Assembly: GCA_013815405.1 (NCBI GenBank)
Contig: JACDGF010000002.1
Location: forward strand, 1-22,857
Direction of reading: 5' to 3'
DNA: 22,857 bases
Source of the DNA: Caulobacteraceae bacterium
GTDB lineage: Bacteria; Pseudomonadota; Alphaproteobacteria; Caulobacterales; Caulobacteraceae
Position 1 is the stretch's first letter. Each line of letters opens with the position of its first letter. The position numbers and the translations under genes are program-made. Positions 9,260 through 17,429 of the stretch are shown here, in pieces. Below the pieces are notes generated by a model. It ran no database searches and was not told the DNA's origin. It saw nothing but the letters and a program-made list of their open reading frames with translations.

Positions 9260-10684
9260 TTGTTTGGTTTGTTTTCGTCAACGCATGATGGCCCGACGAG
9301 CAGTCCAGGCCCGATTGGCCCAGCGGTGGTCGCCGCCCGGGCGAAACCCCTGGCGAACAGACGTCTTTTGCTCGTCACCGTACCTTCCGGCCCTTTCGGC
9401 CGGCGCTTTGCCAGACAGTTGCGGATCGTCGGCGCGGATGTCCTTCGTGTCGTCCTCAACGGCGGCGATTTGGTGAGTTGGGGGCTCACCGACGCTCTGT
9501 GGCCCAGAGTTCCCAGGCCTCTGTGGCGGTCGTGGCTGGAGTGGCAGTTCTTCGAGCGCTCGATCACCGATGTGGTGGTCTTTGGCGACACCATGACCTT
9601 CAGCGCCGAGGCCCTGGCGGTGGCGCGCCAGAATGGCGTCGGAACCTGGGTGCTCGAGAACGGCTATAACCGGCCCGATTGGGTCACCCTGGAGCCCACC
9701 GGGGTCAACGCCTATTCCTGCATGCCCAGAGACCCTGGCGCCTATCGCGATGTGGATATCAGCGTTCACCCGCCCGAAGTGCCTCATGTCGGATTGATCA
9801 CCCCGTTCCACACGCTCAACATCACCAGCTATTTCACCGGGGTGGTCCTAGGGACACCGCTCTTCCCCACCTACCGCTACCCCTATGCCGTGCCACTCTG
9901 GCCGCAGATATTTGGTCATATCCGGCGATATTGCGCCTCCCTGATCCGTCAGCCGGCCTGGGATCGTCTGGCGCTCGATGTGATCGCCGATCCCCGGCCT
10001 TTCTTCCTGGCGTGCCTCCAGCGAGAAGGCGACAGTCAACTGCTCGAACATTCCGAGTTGAAAACCAATACCGCGTTCATGACGCGCGTGATCGCCAGTT
10101 TCGCCCAGACGGCCCCAGCGGAGTTCCGGCTCGTGTTCAAAAACCACCCCCTCGATCCAGGGGTGGAAAATCTCGAGGCCCGATGCATGGCGATCGCGCG
10201 AAAGCATCGGATCGCCGATCGCGTCAGCTTCCTGGAGGGCGGTGTTTTCGCTCACTTGGCGCGGGCGTCGAAGGGTTTGGTCGCTATCAATTCGACGGCC
10301 GCATACGCCGCCCTTGGTTTTGGCGTGCCGGTGAAACTGCTGGGCCGCGCGGTGTTCGACATCGAAGGTCTTACCGATCCCAAACCCCTAGAAGAGTTCT
10401 GGTCGTCGCCGAGCGCGCCCGATGACGACCTGTTCACCCGATTTCGTCGACGGCTGTCGCTCAGAACTCAAGTCCACGGCAGTTTTCACAATCCCCGGAA
10501 CCTGAACGGGACGGCGAAACGGCTTGTCGAACGGCTCATCGCCCTCGATCGGGAAGCGGCGCGGGGAAAGGGAGCGCCGGCCGGCTTGCCGAGCCGCGCC
10601 AACGAGCGGGGAAGGAACGTCACATCCTTCGCCAACGACCCCGACGGCTCCGTCGCCAACGATCTGAGCGGTTTCCGCCGCTAG
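9260..10684 (+). CDS. KpsS-like capsule polysaccharide biosynthesis protein
   Basis: Resembles the KpsS/LipB capsule family, whose studied members are beta-Kdo transferases that build the lipid-linked Kdo primer of group 2 capsules. Diagnostic parts are VLENGYNRPDWVTLEPTGVN (~131-150), VFKNHPLDPG (~292-301) and VAINSTAAYAALGFGVPV (~341-358). The 474-aa product is somewhat longer than typical KpsS. The extra length is a ~45-residue Gly/Ser/Asn/Arg-rich tail after ~430. The assigned start is a TTG with no clear Shine-Dalgarno sequence; a GTG at 9326 is an alternative, so the first ~22 residues are doubtful. It is transcribed away from the deacetylase/methyltransferase gene and precedes the UDP-sugar dehydrogenase gene. 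KpsC, its usual partner, is not in the window. Confidence 0.8.
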   Translation: MFGLFSSTHDGPTSSPGPIGPAVVAARAKPLANRRLLLVTVPSGPFGRRFARQLRIVGADVLRVVLNGGDLVSWGLTDALWPRVPRPLWRSWLEWQFFERSITDVVVFGDTMTFSAEALAVARQNGVGTWVLENGYNRPDWVTLEPTGVNAYSCMPRDPGAYRDVDISVHPPEVPHVGLITPFHTLNITSYFTGVVLGTPLFPTYRYPYAVPLWPQIFGHIRRYCASLIRQPAWDRLALDVIADPRPFFLACLQREGDSQLLEHSELKTNTAFMTRVIASFAQTAPAEFRLVFKNHPLDPGVENLEARCMAIARKHRIADRVSFLEGGVFAHLARASKGLVAINSTAAYAALGFGVPVKLLGRAVFDIEGLTDPKPLEEFWSSPSAPDDDLFTRFRRRLSLRTQVHGSFHNPRNLNGTAKRLVERLIALDREAARGKGAPAGLPSRANERGRNVTSFANDPDGSVANDLSGFRR

Positions 10685-10708
10685 CCAGGCGCTCGACGCC
10701 CGCCAAAC

Positions 10709-10727
10709 GCCCCGGGCTTTTCGGGGC
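10709..10727 (+). terminator. Short GC hairpin after the kpsS-like gene
   Basis: GCCCCG (10709-10714) pairs with CGGGGC (10722-10727) around a GGCTTTT loop, 25 bp after the stop codon. No T-run follows, so it would be a weak or Rho-assisted terminator, or an mRNA 3' stabiliser. Confidence 0.35.
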
Positions 10728-10801
10728 CCGCTGGAGTGCGCGACGCGAATGTTCTAAGGAAAAACGGCCAGCGCTATCGAGGATACTTTCGAGGATATTA
10801 G

Positions 10802-12184
10802 TTGAAGCCTTTCGCCTCTGAAAATCCGCGGCTTGGTGATCGCCAAGATCTCGAAATGAGTTCGAAAGCGTTCGTGGCCGGCGCGGCGGCGAAAACGCTT
10901 ACGATCGGTATTTTGGGATTGGGCTATGTCGGGTTGCCACTGGCCGAGGCATTGATATCGACCGGTTTTGGCGTCGTCGGGCTCGACCTCAACCAACGCA
11001 AGGTCGAAGCGCTTAGCCGTGGGCGATCCTACATCCGCCACATCGGCGACGCCCGCGTCCAGGCCATGAACGACACCGGGCGTTTCTTGGTCACGTCCGA
11101 CATAGGCCAGCTTGGCGAAGCCGACGCCTTTTTAATTTGCGTGCCGACCCCGATCAACGCGCACCGCGAACCCGATCTGAGTCACGTGATCAAGACCAGC
11201 GAACTGATCGCAAGGGTGTTGCGCCCTGGGCAACTCGTCGTCCTGGAATCGACGACCTATCCAGGGACCACCGAGGAAATCATCAAGCCCATCCTCGAAA
11301 ACACCACCGGCCTGCGAGCCGGAGCGGATTTCGCCCTTGCCTATTCTCCGGAACGCGAAGACCCGGGCAACCTGGACTACTCGACCGAAACCATCCCCAA
11401 GGTGGTCGGGGCAGACACGGCCGTCGAACGCAACATGGCCCTGGCGCTCTATGGCGCCTTCACCCGGACCGTGGCCGTGTCCGATCTGCGTACGGCCGAA
11501 GCCGTCAAGCTGATGGAAAACATCTTTCGCCTGATCAATATCGGCCTGGTCAACGAGTTGAAGACGGTTTTCGGCGGTATGGACATTGACATCTGGGAAG
11601 TGATCGACGCGGCGAGAACCAAGCCATTTGGATTCATGGCCTTCTATCCCGGACCCGGCATCGGCGGCCACTGCATACCGATTGACCCGTTTTACCTGAC
11701 ATGGAAGGCGCGTGCCTACGGCCTTTCCACGCGGATGATCGACCTGGCCGGCGACATCAGCGCGGCCTTGCCCCGTTCGGTCGTCGAAGCGACCGCGGAG
11801 GCGATGGACAACCTGTCGCATCGGCCGCTTTCGAAGTCCAAGGTCCTGATCGTCGGCATCGCCTATAAGCGCAATATCGACGACCTGCGCGAAAGCCCCG
11901 CCTTGCCGATCATGCAGATACTCAGGCGCCGCGGCGCTCAGGTGTCATATCACGACCCTCACGTGCCTTCGACGGAACGCGCTCACGCCGAGGGGATCGG
12001 AACCATGTTTTCCATACCCTGGACGCGCGAAGCTCTGGCCGGTTTCGATTGCGCGATCATCGTCACCGATCATCATGGCGTCGATTATGAACTGATGCTG
12101 GATACCATACCGGTCGTCGTCGACACCCGAAACGCCACCGCCAAGCTGGCGGATCGATACGGGCATAAGATCGTCAAGGCCTGA
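10802..12184 (+). CDS. wbpA-like: UDP-N-acetylglucosamine 6-dehydrogenase (WbpA-type nucleotide sugar dehydrogenase)
   Basis: Oxidises C6 of a UDP-hexose to the uronic acid with two NAD+, in the cytoplasm. The N-terminal NAD domain has GILGLGYVGLPLA (~36-48), followed by CVPTPIN (~113-119), ESTTYPGTTEE (~149-159) and YSPEREDPGN (~181-190). The active-site loop GPGIGGHCIPIDPF carries the catalytic Cys at ~291. SRGRSYIRHI (~72-81) is characteristic of the WbpA/TviB group rather than UDP-glucose dehydrogenases. The TTG at 10802 is chosen because GAGGA lies six bases upstream; an ATG at 10856 without a ribosome-binding site would also leave the whole domain intact. Supplies a uronate donor, probably UDP-GlcNAcA, for the glycan. 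Substrate assignment is by family only. Confidence 0.88.
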   Translation: MKPFASENPRLGDRQDLEMSSKAFVAGAAAKTLTIGILGLGYVGLPLAEALISTGFGVVGLDLNQRKVEALSRGRSYIRHIGDARVQAMNDTGRFLVTSDIGQLGEADAFLICVPTPINAHREPDLSHVIKTSELIARVLRPGQLVVLESTTYPGTTEEIIKPILENTTGLRAGADFALAYSPEREDPGNLDYSTETIPKVVGADTAVERNMALALYGAFTRTVAVSDLRTAEAVKLMENIFRLINIGLVNELKTVFGGMDIDIWEVIDAARTKPFGFMAFYPGPGIGGHCIPIDPFYLTWKARAYGLSTRMIDLAGDISAALPRSVVEATAEAMDNLSHRPLSKSKVLIVGIAYKRNIDDLRESPALPIMQILRRRGAQVSYHDPHVPSTERAHAEGIGTMFSIPWTREALAGFDCAIIVTDHHGVDYELMLDTIPVVVDTRNATAKLADRYGHKIVKA

Positions 12185-12221
12185 CGGCGGACGATTTTGG
12201 GCTACGGCGACCATTGCCGCC

Positions 12222-14147
12222 TCATCGTCCGCGTGCGGCCAGCCACGACTGGAACATCAACAGCGACCAGACCTTGTGGTCCAGCGACGAGTCGCCGGCC
12301 TGGTAGCGTCGCCAGGTCTTCGCGATCGGTTCGGGATTCAGCACGCCCTGTCGGCGAATGAGGGCGGGCGAGAGCAGGCTCTGGGCCCAGTCGCGCAGGT
12401 CGCCGGTAAGCCAGGCGTGCAGGGGAACGGAAAAGCCCATCTTCGGCCGATCGATGAGCCTCGCCGGCAGATATCGCCGCAAGACCTGGCGCAGAAGCCA
12501 CTTCGTTTCTCCGCCGCGAATCTTCATCGACGGCGGCGCGCGCCACGCGAAGGCGGCCACCGAGGGGTCGAGCAGGGGTACACGGGTCTCCAGGCCATGG
12601 GCCATGGAGGCGCGATCGACCTTGCAGAGGATGTCGCCGGGCAGATAGTCCACGCTGTCACGCCAGATCATCGCCTCCAGATCGTTGTCGAAGGCCGGCG
12701 CCGGCGGTCGCCAGCATGGTTTGCGCGGCCCGTGGGCCTTCAGCAGAGACTCCGGCTTTGCCCAGGCCGTCATGGTCAACTCATAAAGTTCGTCCTGACT
12801 GCCCGCCGCGAGCCAGCCGGCGGCCCGCCGGAGGCTGGGTCCCAGCATCCCACGCGAGGTGTATTCCCGGGCGAGGGGCTCCAGGCGCCCCAGGACCGTC
12901 TCGACCAGGCCCAGCGGCAAAAGCTGGAGGGCCTTGGCCGCCGGCGCCCGCAGGGGCGCCCGACGGATAGCTCTCCAGAGCCTCGGCACGCCGTCATAGC
13001 GGACATAGCCGCCGAACATCTCGTCGCCGCCGTCGCCAGTCAGGCAGACCTTCACATGCTCCCGGGCCATCTGGCTGATCAGAAGAGTCGGGATCTGCGA
13101 GGGGTCGGCGAAGGGTTCGTCGAGCATCTCCCCCAGGGCCGGCGCGATGGACCGCACGTCGGCGGCGCGGATGCGATGCTCGGTGTGATCGGTGTCCAGG
13201 TGGCGGGCCACATCCCGCGCTTGGTCGGCCTCGTCGAACTCCGATTCGGCGAAGCCGAGGGTGAAGGTCCTCACACGCCGAGGCGACGAGATCGATTGCA
13301 TCATCGCCACGACCACCGAGGAATCGATTCCCCCCGACAAAAACGCGCCCAGCGGAACGTCCGCCACCATCTGAAGTCTCACGGCCTCGCGCAGCAGGCG
13401 GTCCAGTTCCTCGACCGCCGCGCTGGGATCGATGAGGCGGCGTTTTTGCCCGGCGAGCACGACATCGCCGAGGCGCCAATAGGGCGCCGGCTCCGCCGCC
13501 GCCCCCTCGCTCCAGCAGAGCAGGCATCCGGGGGGAAGTTTGCGCACTCCCAGATAGACCGAGAACGGCGCCGCGATATAGCCGTAGCGGAAGAACAGCG
13601 TCAGGGCGTCGCCGTCGAGATCCAGGCACAGCCCGGGCGCACGCTCGAGAGCCGTCAACTCCGAGGCAAACGTCAGGCCGCCCCCCTGGGTGCTGTAGTA
13701 GAGAGGCTTCTCGCCAAATCGATCGCGAGCCAGATAGGCGACGTGCGCTTGCCTGTCCCACACCGCGAATGCGAACATGCCGTTTGCCCGGTCCAAGGCG
13801 CCGGCGACGCCGAAGCGCGCGATGGTTTCGAGGAGGACTTCGCAGTCGGACCGCCCCCGCCAAGGGATCGAGCCAAGCGCCTCCACCTCGAGGCGAAGGG
13901 CGGGGTGATTGTAGATTTCTCCATTCAGAACGATGACGTAGCGACCGCACGCCGAGACCATCGGCTGGCGCCCCGAGGCGGACAGATCGATAATGGACAG
14001 CCTCCGGTGACCCAGCCAAGCGCCGTCCTCGTTCCACATCCCTTCGTCATCGGGGCCCCGATGACGAAGGGCCGCCAGCATGGCAGCCATAACACCCTGA
14101 TCGGTCCGCCCGCCGGTGGGCCGTATGACCCCGGCTATGCCACACAT
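12222..14147 (-). CDS. asnB: Asparagine synthase (glutamine-hydrolysing), polysaccharide-locus type
   Basis: Class II glutamine amidotransferase joined to an ATP-PPase domain. It starts MCGIAGVIRP, with Cys2 as the N-terminal nucleophile once Met1 is removed. RGPDDEG (~30-36), NGEIYN (~75-80) and DRFGEKPLYY (~142-151) complete the glutaminase domain. The PP-loop SGGIDSSVV is at ~271-279, and LTGDGGDEMFGGY and KVDRASMAHGLETRVPLLD follow. Length (641 aa) is within the range of the longer AsnB proteins. It converges with the dehydrogenase gene (37-bp gap) and sits in a glycan locus. Such homologues often amidate uronic acids in O-antigens and capsules, so free asparagine synthesis is only one option. 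Function in the cell: cytoplasmic, ATP- and glutamine-dependent amide transfer. Confidence 0.93.
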   Translation of the reverse strand: MCGIAGVIRPTGGRTDQGVMAAMLAALRHRGPDDEGMWNEDGAWLGHRRLSIIDLSASGRQPMVSACGRYVIVLNGEIYNHPALRLEVEALGSIPWRGRSDCEVLLETIARFGVAGALDRANGMFAFAVWDRQAHVAYLARDRFGEKPLYYSTQGGGLTFASELTALERAPGLCLDLDGDALTLFFRYGYIAAPFSVYLGVRKLPPGCLLCWSEGAAAEPAPYWRLGDVVLAGQKRRLIDPSAAVEELDRLLREAVRLQMVADVPLGAFLSGGIDSSVVVAMMQSISSPRRVRTFTLGFAESEFDEADQARDVARHLDTDHTEHRIRAADVRSIAPALGEMLDEPFADPSQIPTLLISQMAREHVKVCLTGDGGDEMFGGYVRYDGVPRLWRAIRRAPLRAPAAKALQLLPLGLVETVLGRLEPLAREYTSRGMLGPSLRRAAGWLAAGSQDELYELTMTAWAKPESLLKAHGPRKPCWRPPAPAFDNDLEAMIWRDSVDYLPGDILCKVDRASMAHGLETRVPLLDPSVAAFAWRAPPSMKIRGGETKWLLRQVLRRYLPARLIDRPKMGFSVPLHAWLTGDLRDWAQSLLSPALIRRQGVLNPEPIAKTWRRYQAGDSSLDHKVWSLLMFQSWLAARGR

Positions 14148-14244
14148 GGTGGCACGCTCCCGAATTGGCGCGGGCGCGAACGCGGGAGACGCTTCAACCG
14201 CCCCGGCTCTTCAAACAGCTGAACCCCCCACGCCGTCGCCGCCC

Positions 14245-14709
<465 letters not shown>

Positions 14710-14710
14710 G

Positions 14711-15637
14711 TCAATTCGCCGGTTCTGGGCTTGGTTCGGGGGTCAGAGGGGGGCGGACGAGCGGGTAGAATTTTCCGCTCATCTTCGGCAGGGCCTCTGA
14801 AAGTATGGTTTGGGTCGTCCAGCCTTCGGGCTTGGAGAGGGTCTCGACGGCCCGGGGCTGGCTGTAGAGGATGATGTTTTCCCCGCTGACGCCGAACACC
14901 TGGCCACTGACGGATTTGGCGGCGTCGGAGACGAGGGCGACCGAGAACCTCGCCGGCTGGTCGGGGCGGATCGTCTCGGCGATCTGCCTGCGGCGGGCGG
15001 CAGAAGCCTCGTCGCGCACCGGCACCGATTGGGTCATGCGCGTCCAGGCCACCGGCGCCAGGCAATTGCAGCGCACGTTCTTGGCGGCGCCCTCCATGGC
15101 GATGATCCGTGACAGACCGGCGATGCCCATCTTGGCGGCGCCATAGTTTGTCTGGCCGATGTTTCCCAGGAGTCCGGAGGTGGAGGTGAACAGCATATAG
15201 GCGCCGTCCTCCTGGGTCCGGAAGTGTTCGATGGTGGCGCGGCACATATTGAAGGTTCCGCGCAGATGGACGTCGACGACCTTGTCCCAATCCGCTTCGG
15301 TCATCTTGTGGAACATGGCGTCACGCAAGATTCCAGCGGGGTTGATCACCGCGTGCAGGCCACCGAAGGTGCTAAGGGCCAGCTCGGCCATGCCTCGCGC
15401 CGCCTCGAGCGACGTCACGCTATCGGAATTGGAGACCGCCTCGCCGCCGGCGGCCCGGATCTCCTCGGCGACCGCCTCGGCCGGCCCGGCCGAACCTTCG
15501 TCGCCTCCGGCCAAGCCTCCGCCCAGGTCATTGACCACTACCTTGGCGCCTTCGCGCGCGGCGATGAGAGCGCAGTCCCGGCCAATGCCGTTTCCGCCCC
15601 CGGTGACGAGAACGACCTTGCCCTCGAGAATACCCAT
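14711..15637 (-). CDS. Short-chain dehydrogenase, MFE-2/HSD17B4-like 3-hydroxyacyl-CoA dehydrogenase type
   Basis: Classical SDR of 308 aa, likely NAD(P)-dependent. TGGGNGIG (~12-19) binds the cofactor; the catalytic residues are Ser ~152/154 (TSTSG) and NYGAAK (Tyr~165, Lys~169). The extended VNDLGGG loop and NPAGILRDAMFHKMTEADWD resemble the dehydrogenase unit of peroxisomal-type multifunctional enzyme 2, so a (3R)-hydroxyacyl-CoA substrate is plausible. The usual NNAG is NPAG here (~99-102). The ATG at 15637 is preferred because a GGGGGAGA Shine-Dalgarno sequence precedes it by about six bases; the frame is open 13 codons further upstream. It lies 43 bp after the broken MFS gene and one base before the His-rich gene, on the same strand. 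Confidence 0.88.
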   Translation of the reverse strand: MGILEGKVVLVTGGGNGIGRDCALIAAREGAKVVVNDLGGGLAGGDEGSAGPAEAVAEEIRAAGGEAVSNSDSVTSLEAARGMAELALSTFGGLHAVINPAGILRDAMFHKMTEADWDKVVDVHLRGTFNMCRATIEHFRTQEDGAYMLFTSTSGLLGNIGQTNYGAAKMGIAGLSRIIAMEGAAKNVRCNCLAPVAWTRMTQSVPVRDEASAARRRQIAETIRPDQPARFSVALVSDAAKSVSGQVFGVSGENIILYSQPRAVETLSKPEGWTTQTILSEALPKMSGKFYPLVRPPLTPEPSPEPAN

Positions 15638-15680
15638 TCCGCATCTCCCCCGGAATCGCCGACGCTTCGCCCTCACGGAC

Positions 15681-16930
15681 TTATTCGAGACGGTCGGCCT
15701 TGCGCAAGGCGGGAAACAAGCCGGCCCACAACCCGGTCACGGCCAAGGCCCCCACGCCTCCGAAGAGGGCGGCGCCGACCGGCCCCAGAAACCGGGCCAC
15801 CACGCCGCTTTCGAATTCGCCAAGCTCGTTGGAGGCGCTGATGAACAGGCCCGATACCGCCGCCACCCGGCCGCGCATGGCGTCGGGGGTCATGAGCTGG
15901 ACCAGGGTCTGGCGGATGAAGACGCTGAGCATGTCCGCTCCGCCCAGGATCGCCAGGGCAACGAGCGAAAGCCCCAGCGACCGGGAGAGGCCGAACGCCA
16001 CGGTGGCCGCGCCGAACACGGCCACGCCCGCGAACATCACCGCGCCCGCCCGGCGGCGGATCGGGTGCGTCGCCAGGAACAGGGCGACGGCCGCGCCCCC
16101 CACCGCCGGGCCGGCGCGAAGGGCGCCAAATCCCTGTGGCCCCACATGCAGAACGTCCCTGGCGAAGGCGGGCAGAAGGCCGTGGCGCCGCCCAGGATGA
16201 CGGCCGCGAGGTCCAGCGAAATCGCGCTGAACACCACGCGGTTACGCCAAACATAGGCCAAGCCTTCCTTCACCAGGGCGAGGCGCGACCCCGCCTGGGC
16301 CGCCGGCCGGGTGTCGCGCCGGATGAGAGCCAGGGAGGCCGCCGCCATCAAGTAGAGGCTGAAGGTCGCCCCATAGGCGGCGGACGCGGACACCACGATC
16401 AGCAGGCCGCCCACCGCCGCCCCGGCGATGGAGGCGAACTGCCAGGCCAGGGAATTCCAGGCTATGGCCCGCGGCAGCAGTTCGCGCGGGACCAGCATCG
16501 GCGCCAGGGCCGTGCTGGCCGGCCCGTGAAACGAACGGGCGACGCCGAACAGACCGGCCACCCCCAACAGCAACGGCACCGTCGCGGCGTGAAGCAGCGA
16601 GGCGGCCAGCAGGATCGCCACAGCGGCGATTTCCCCGGCATAGCAGATCATCAGCACCCGACGGCGATCGTGCCGGTCGGCGGTCTCGCCGGCGGGGAGA
16701 GCCAGCAGCAGCAGGGGCGCGAAGGTGACGAGGCCGATCAGGCTGACGTTCAGGACCGAGGCGCCGATTCCCAGGGAGCGTCGCGAAATGGCGTAGACCT
16801 GCCAGCCCATGGTCACGCTCTGGATCTGCAGGCCCAGCCCGCTCAGCCAGCGCGAGGCCCAGAACACGACATAGTCGCGTTCGCGAAGCAGGGGGCGGGC
16901 CGATGGCAGGGCGGGCGCCGCGTCGGACAT
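15681..16930 (-). pseudogene. MFS transporter gene with a single-base frameshift
   Basis: The two halves lie in different frames. The first (from ATG 16930) begins MSDAAPAL, has RDYVVFWASRWLSGLG, the MFS loop ETADRHDRRRVL and several hydrophobic helices, and runs well until GGATAF near 16180. The frame then yields Cys/Pro/Arg-rich text. The other frame continues as LPAFARDVLHVGPQGFGALRAGPAVGG and supplies the remaining helices to 15681. Restoring one base near 16172-16180 (minus strand GCCTT|CTGCCC) rejoins a ~415-aa protein of the EntS-like MFS_3 exporter type. Either a true pseudogene or a sequencing error. Substrate unknown. Confidence 0.82.
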
Positions 16931-16988
16931 GAGAGGCCATACCGCGCGCCCTTTGGCTTTCGCAACGGGGCCGCGGGTCAGTCGGCCC

Positions 16989-17378
16989 TCACCCGAACCA
17001 ATTCTCCGCCCGTAAACCTTCCACGCGACCAAAATCCTTCAAATTTCCGGTGACGACGACGAGCCCCAGGCTCCGCGCGTGGCCGGCGATGAGGAGGTCG
17101 TAAGCCCCGATGGGGGCGTCTCGCCTCTCCAAGGTCGCCCGGATGTTGGCCGCGTGCGCCGCCGCGCGATCATCGAAGGCCAGGACGGCGAGGCGCGCGG
17201 CAAAACGTTCGACCTCGGGCAGGGTCTCGGCGGGCTTGGCGGATTTCTCCGCGCCATAGACGAGTTCGGCGAAACAGATCGAGGAGATGCAGAGTTTGGC
17301 CGCTTCGCTGCTGAACCTGGGACGAAGTCCCGGCGGCCGGTCCCGAAGAACCCGGACGCACAGGTTGGTGTCGAGCAT
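16989..17378 (-). CDS. vapC: VapC-type PIN-domain ribonuclease toxin
   Basis: PIN-domain toxin of 129 aa, expected to cut RNA using Mg2+. The acidic active-site residues are present: Asp in MLDTN (residue 3), Glu in CFAELVYG (~38), Asp in GAYDLLIAGHA (~94), and the NLKDF region (~112-116) near the C-terminus. The ATG at 17378 matches the usual MLDTN start; a GTG at 17405 would overlap the preceding antitoxin remnant. The cognate VapB is reduced to its last residues by the adjacent IS element, so the toxin appears intact but unpaired at this locus. It may be silent, tolerated, or neutralised from elsewhere. Confidence 0.9.
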   Translation of the reverse strand: MLDTNLCVRVLRDRPPGLRPRFSSEAAKLCISSICFAELVYGAEKSAKPAETLPEVERFAARLAVLAFDDRAAAHAANIRATLERRDAPIGAYDLLIAGHARSLGLVVVTGNLKDFGRVEGLRAENWFG

Positions 17379-17391
17379 CCAGTGCAGCACG

Positions 17392-17429
17392 TCAGAGGGC
17401 TTCACGGGTCTGCAGGGCCGGCTGGACTA
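17392..17429 (-). pseudogene. vapB: 3' remnant of vapB antitoxin gene
   Basis: Immediately downstream of the IS end on the minus strand one frame reads VQPALQTREAL and stops with TGA at 17392-17394, 13 bp before the vapC ATG. This position and tail resemble the end of a VapB antitoxin. Everything upstream is replaced by the IS element. The remnant is short, so the call rests on position and resemblance. Confidence 0.55.

Noticed and set aside
9183..9476. A 97-codon plus-strand frame with a TTG start just upstream of and overlapping the kpsS-like gene
   Set aside because: No domain resemblance, and most of it overlaps the better-supported frame at 9260-10684.
10777..10797. Direct repeat TCGAGGATA before the dehydrogenase gene
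   Set aside because: Only two 9-base copies 12 bp apart. One supplies the ribosome-binding site, so an operator role is not needed.
12185..12221. Possible bidirectional terminator between the convergent dehydrogenase and asnB genes
   Set aside because: GGCGG and CCGCC are present but too short and too far apart for a convincing stem, and no T-run accompanies them.
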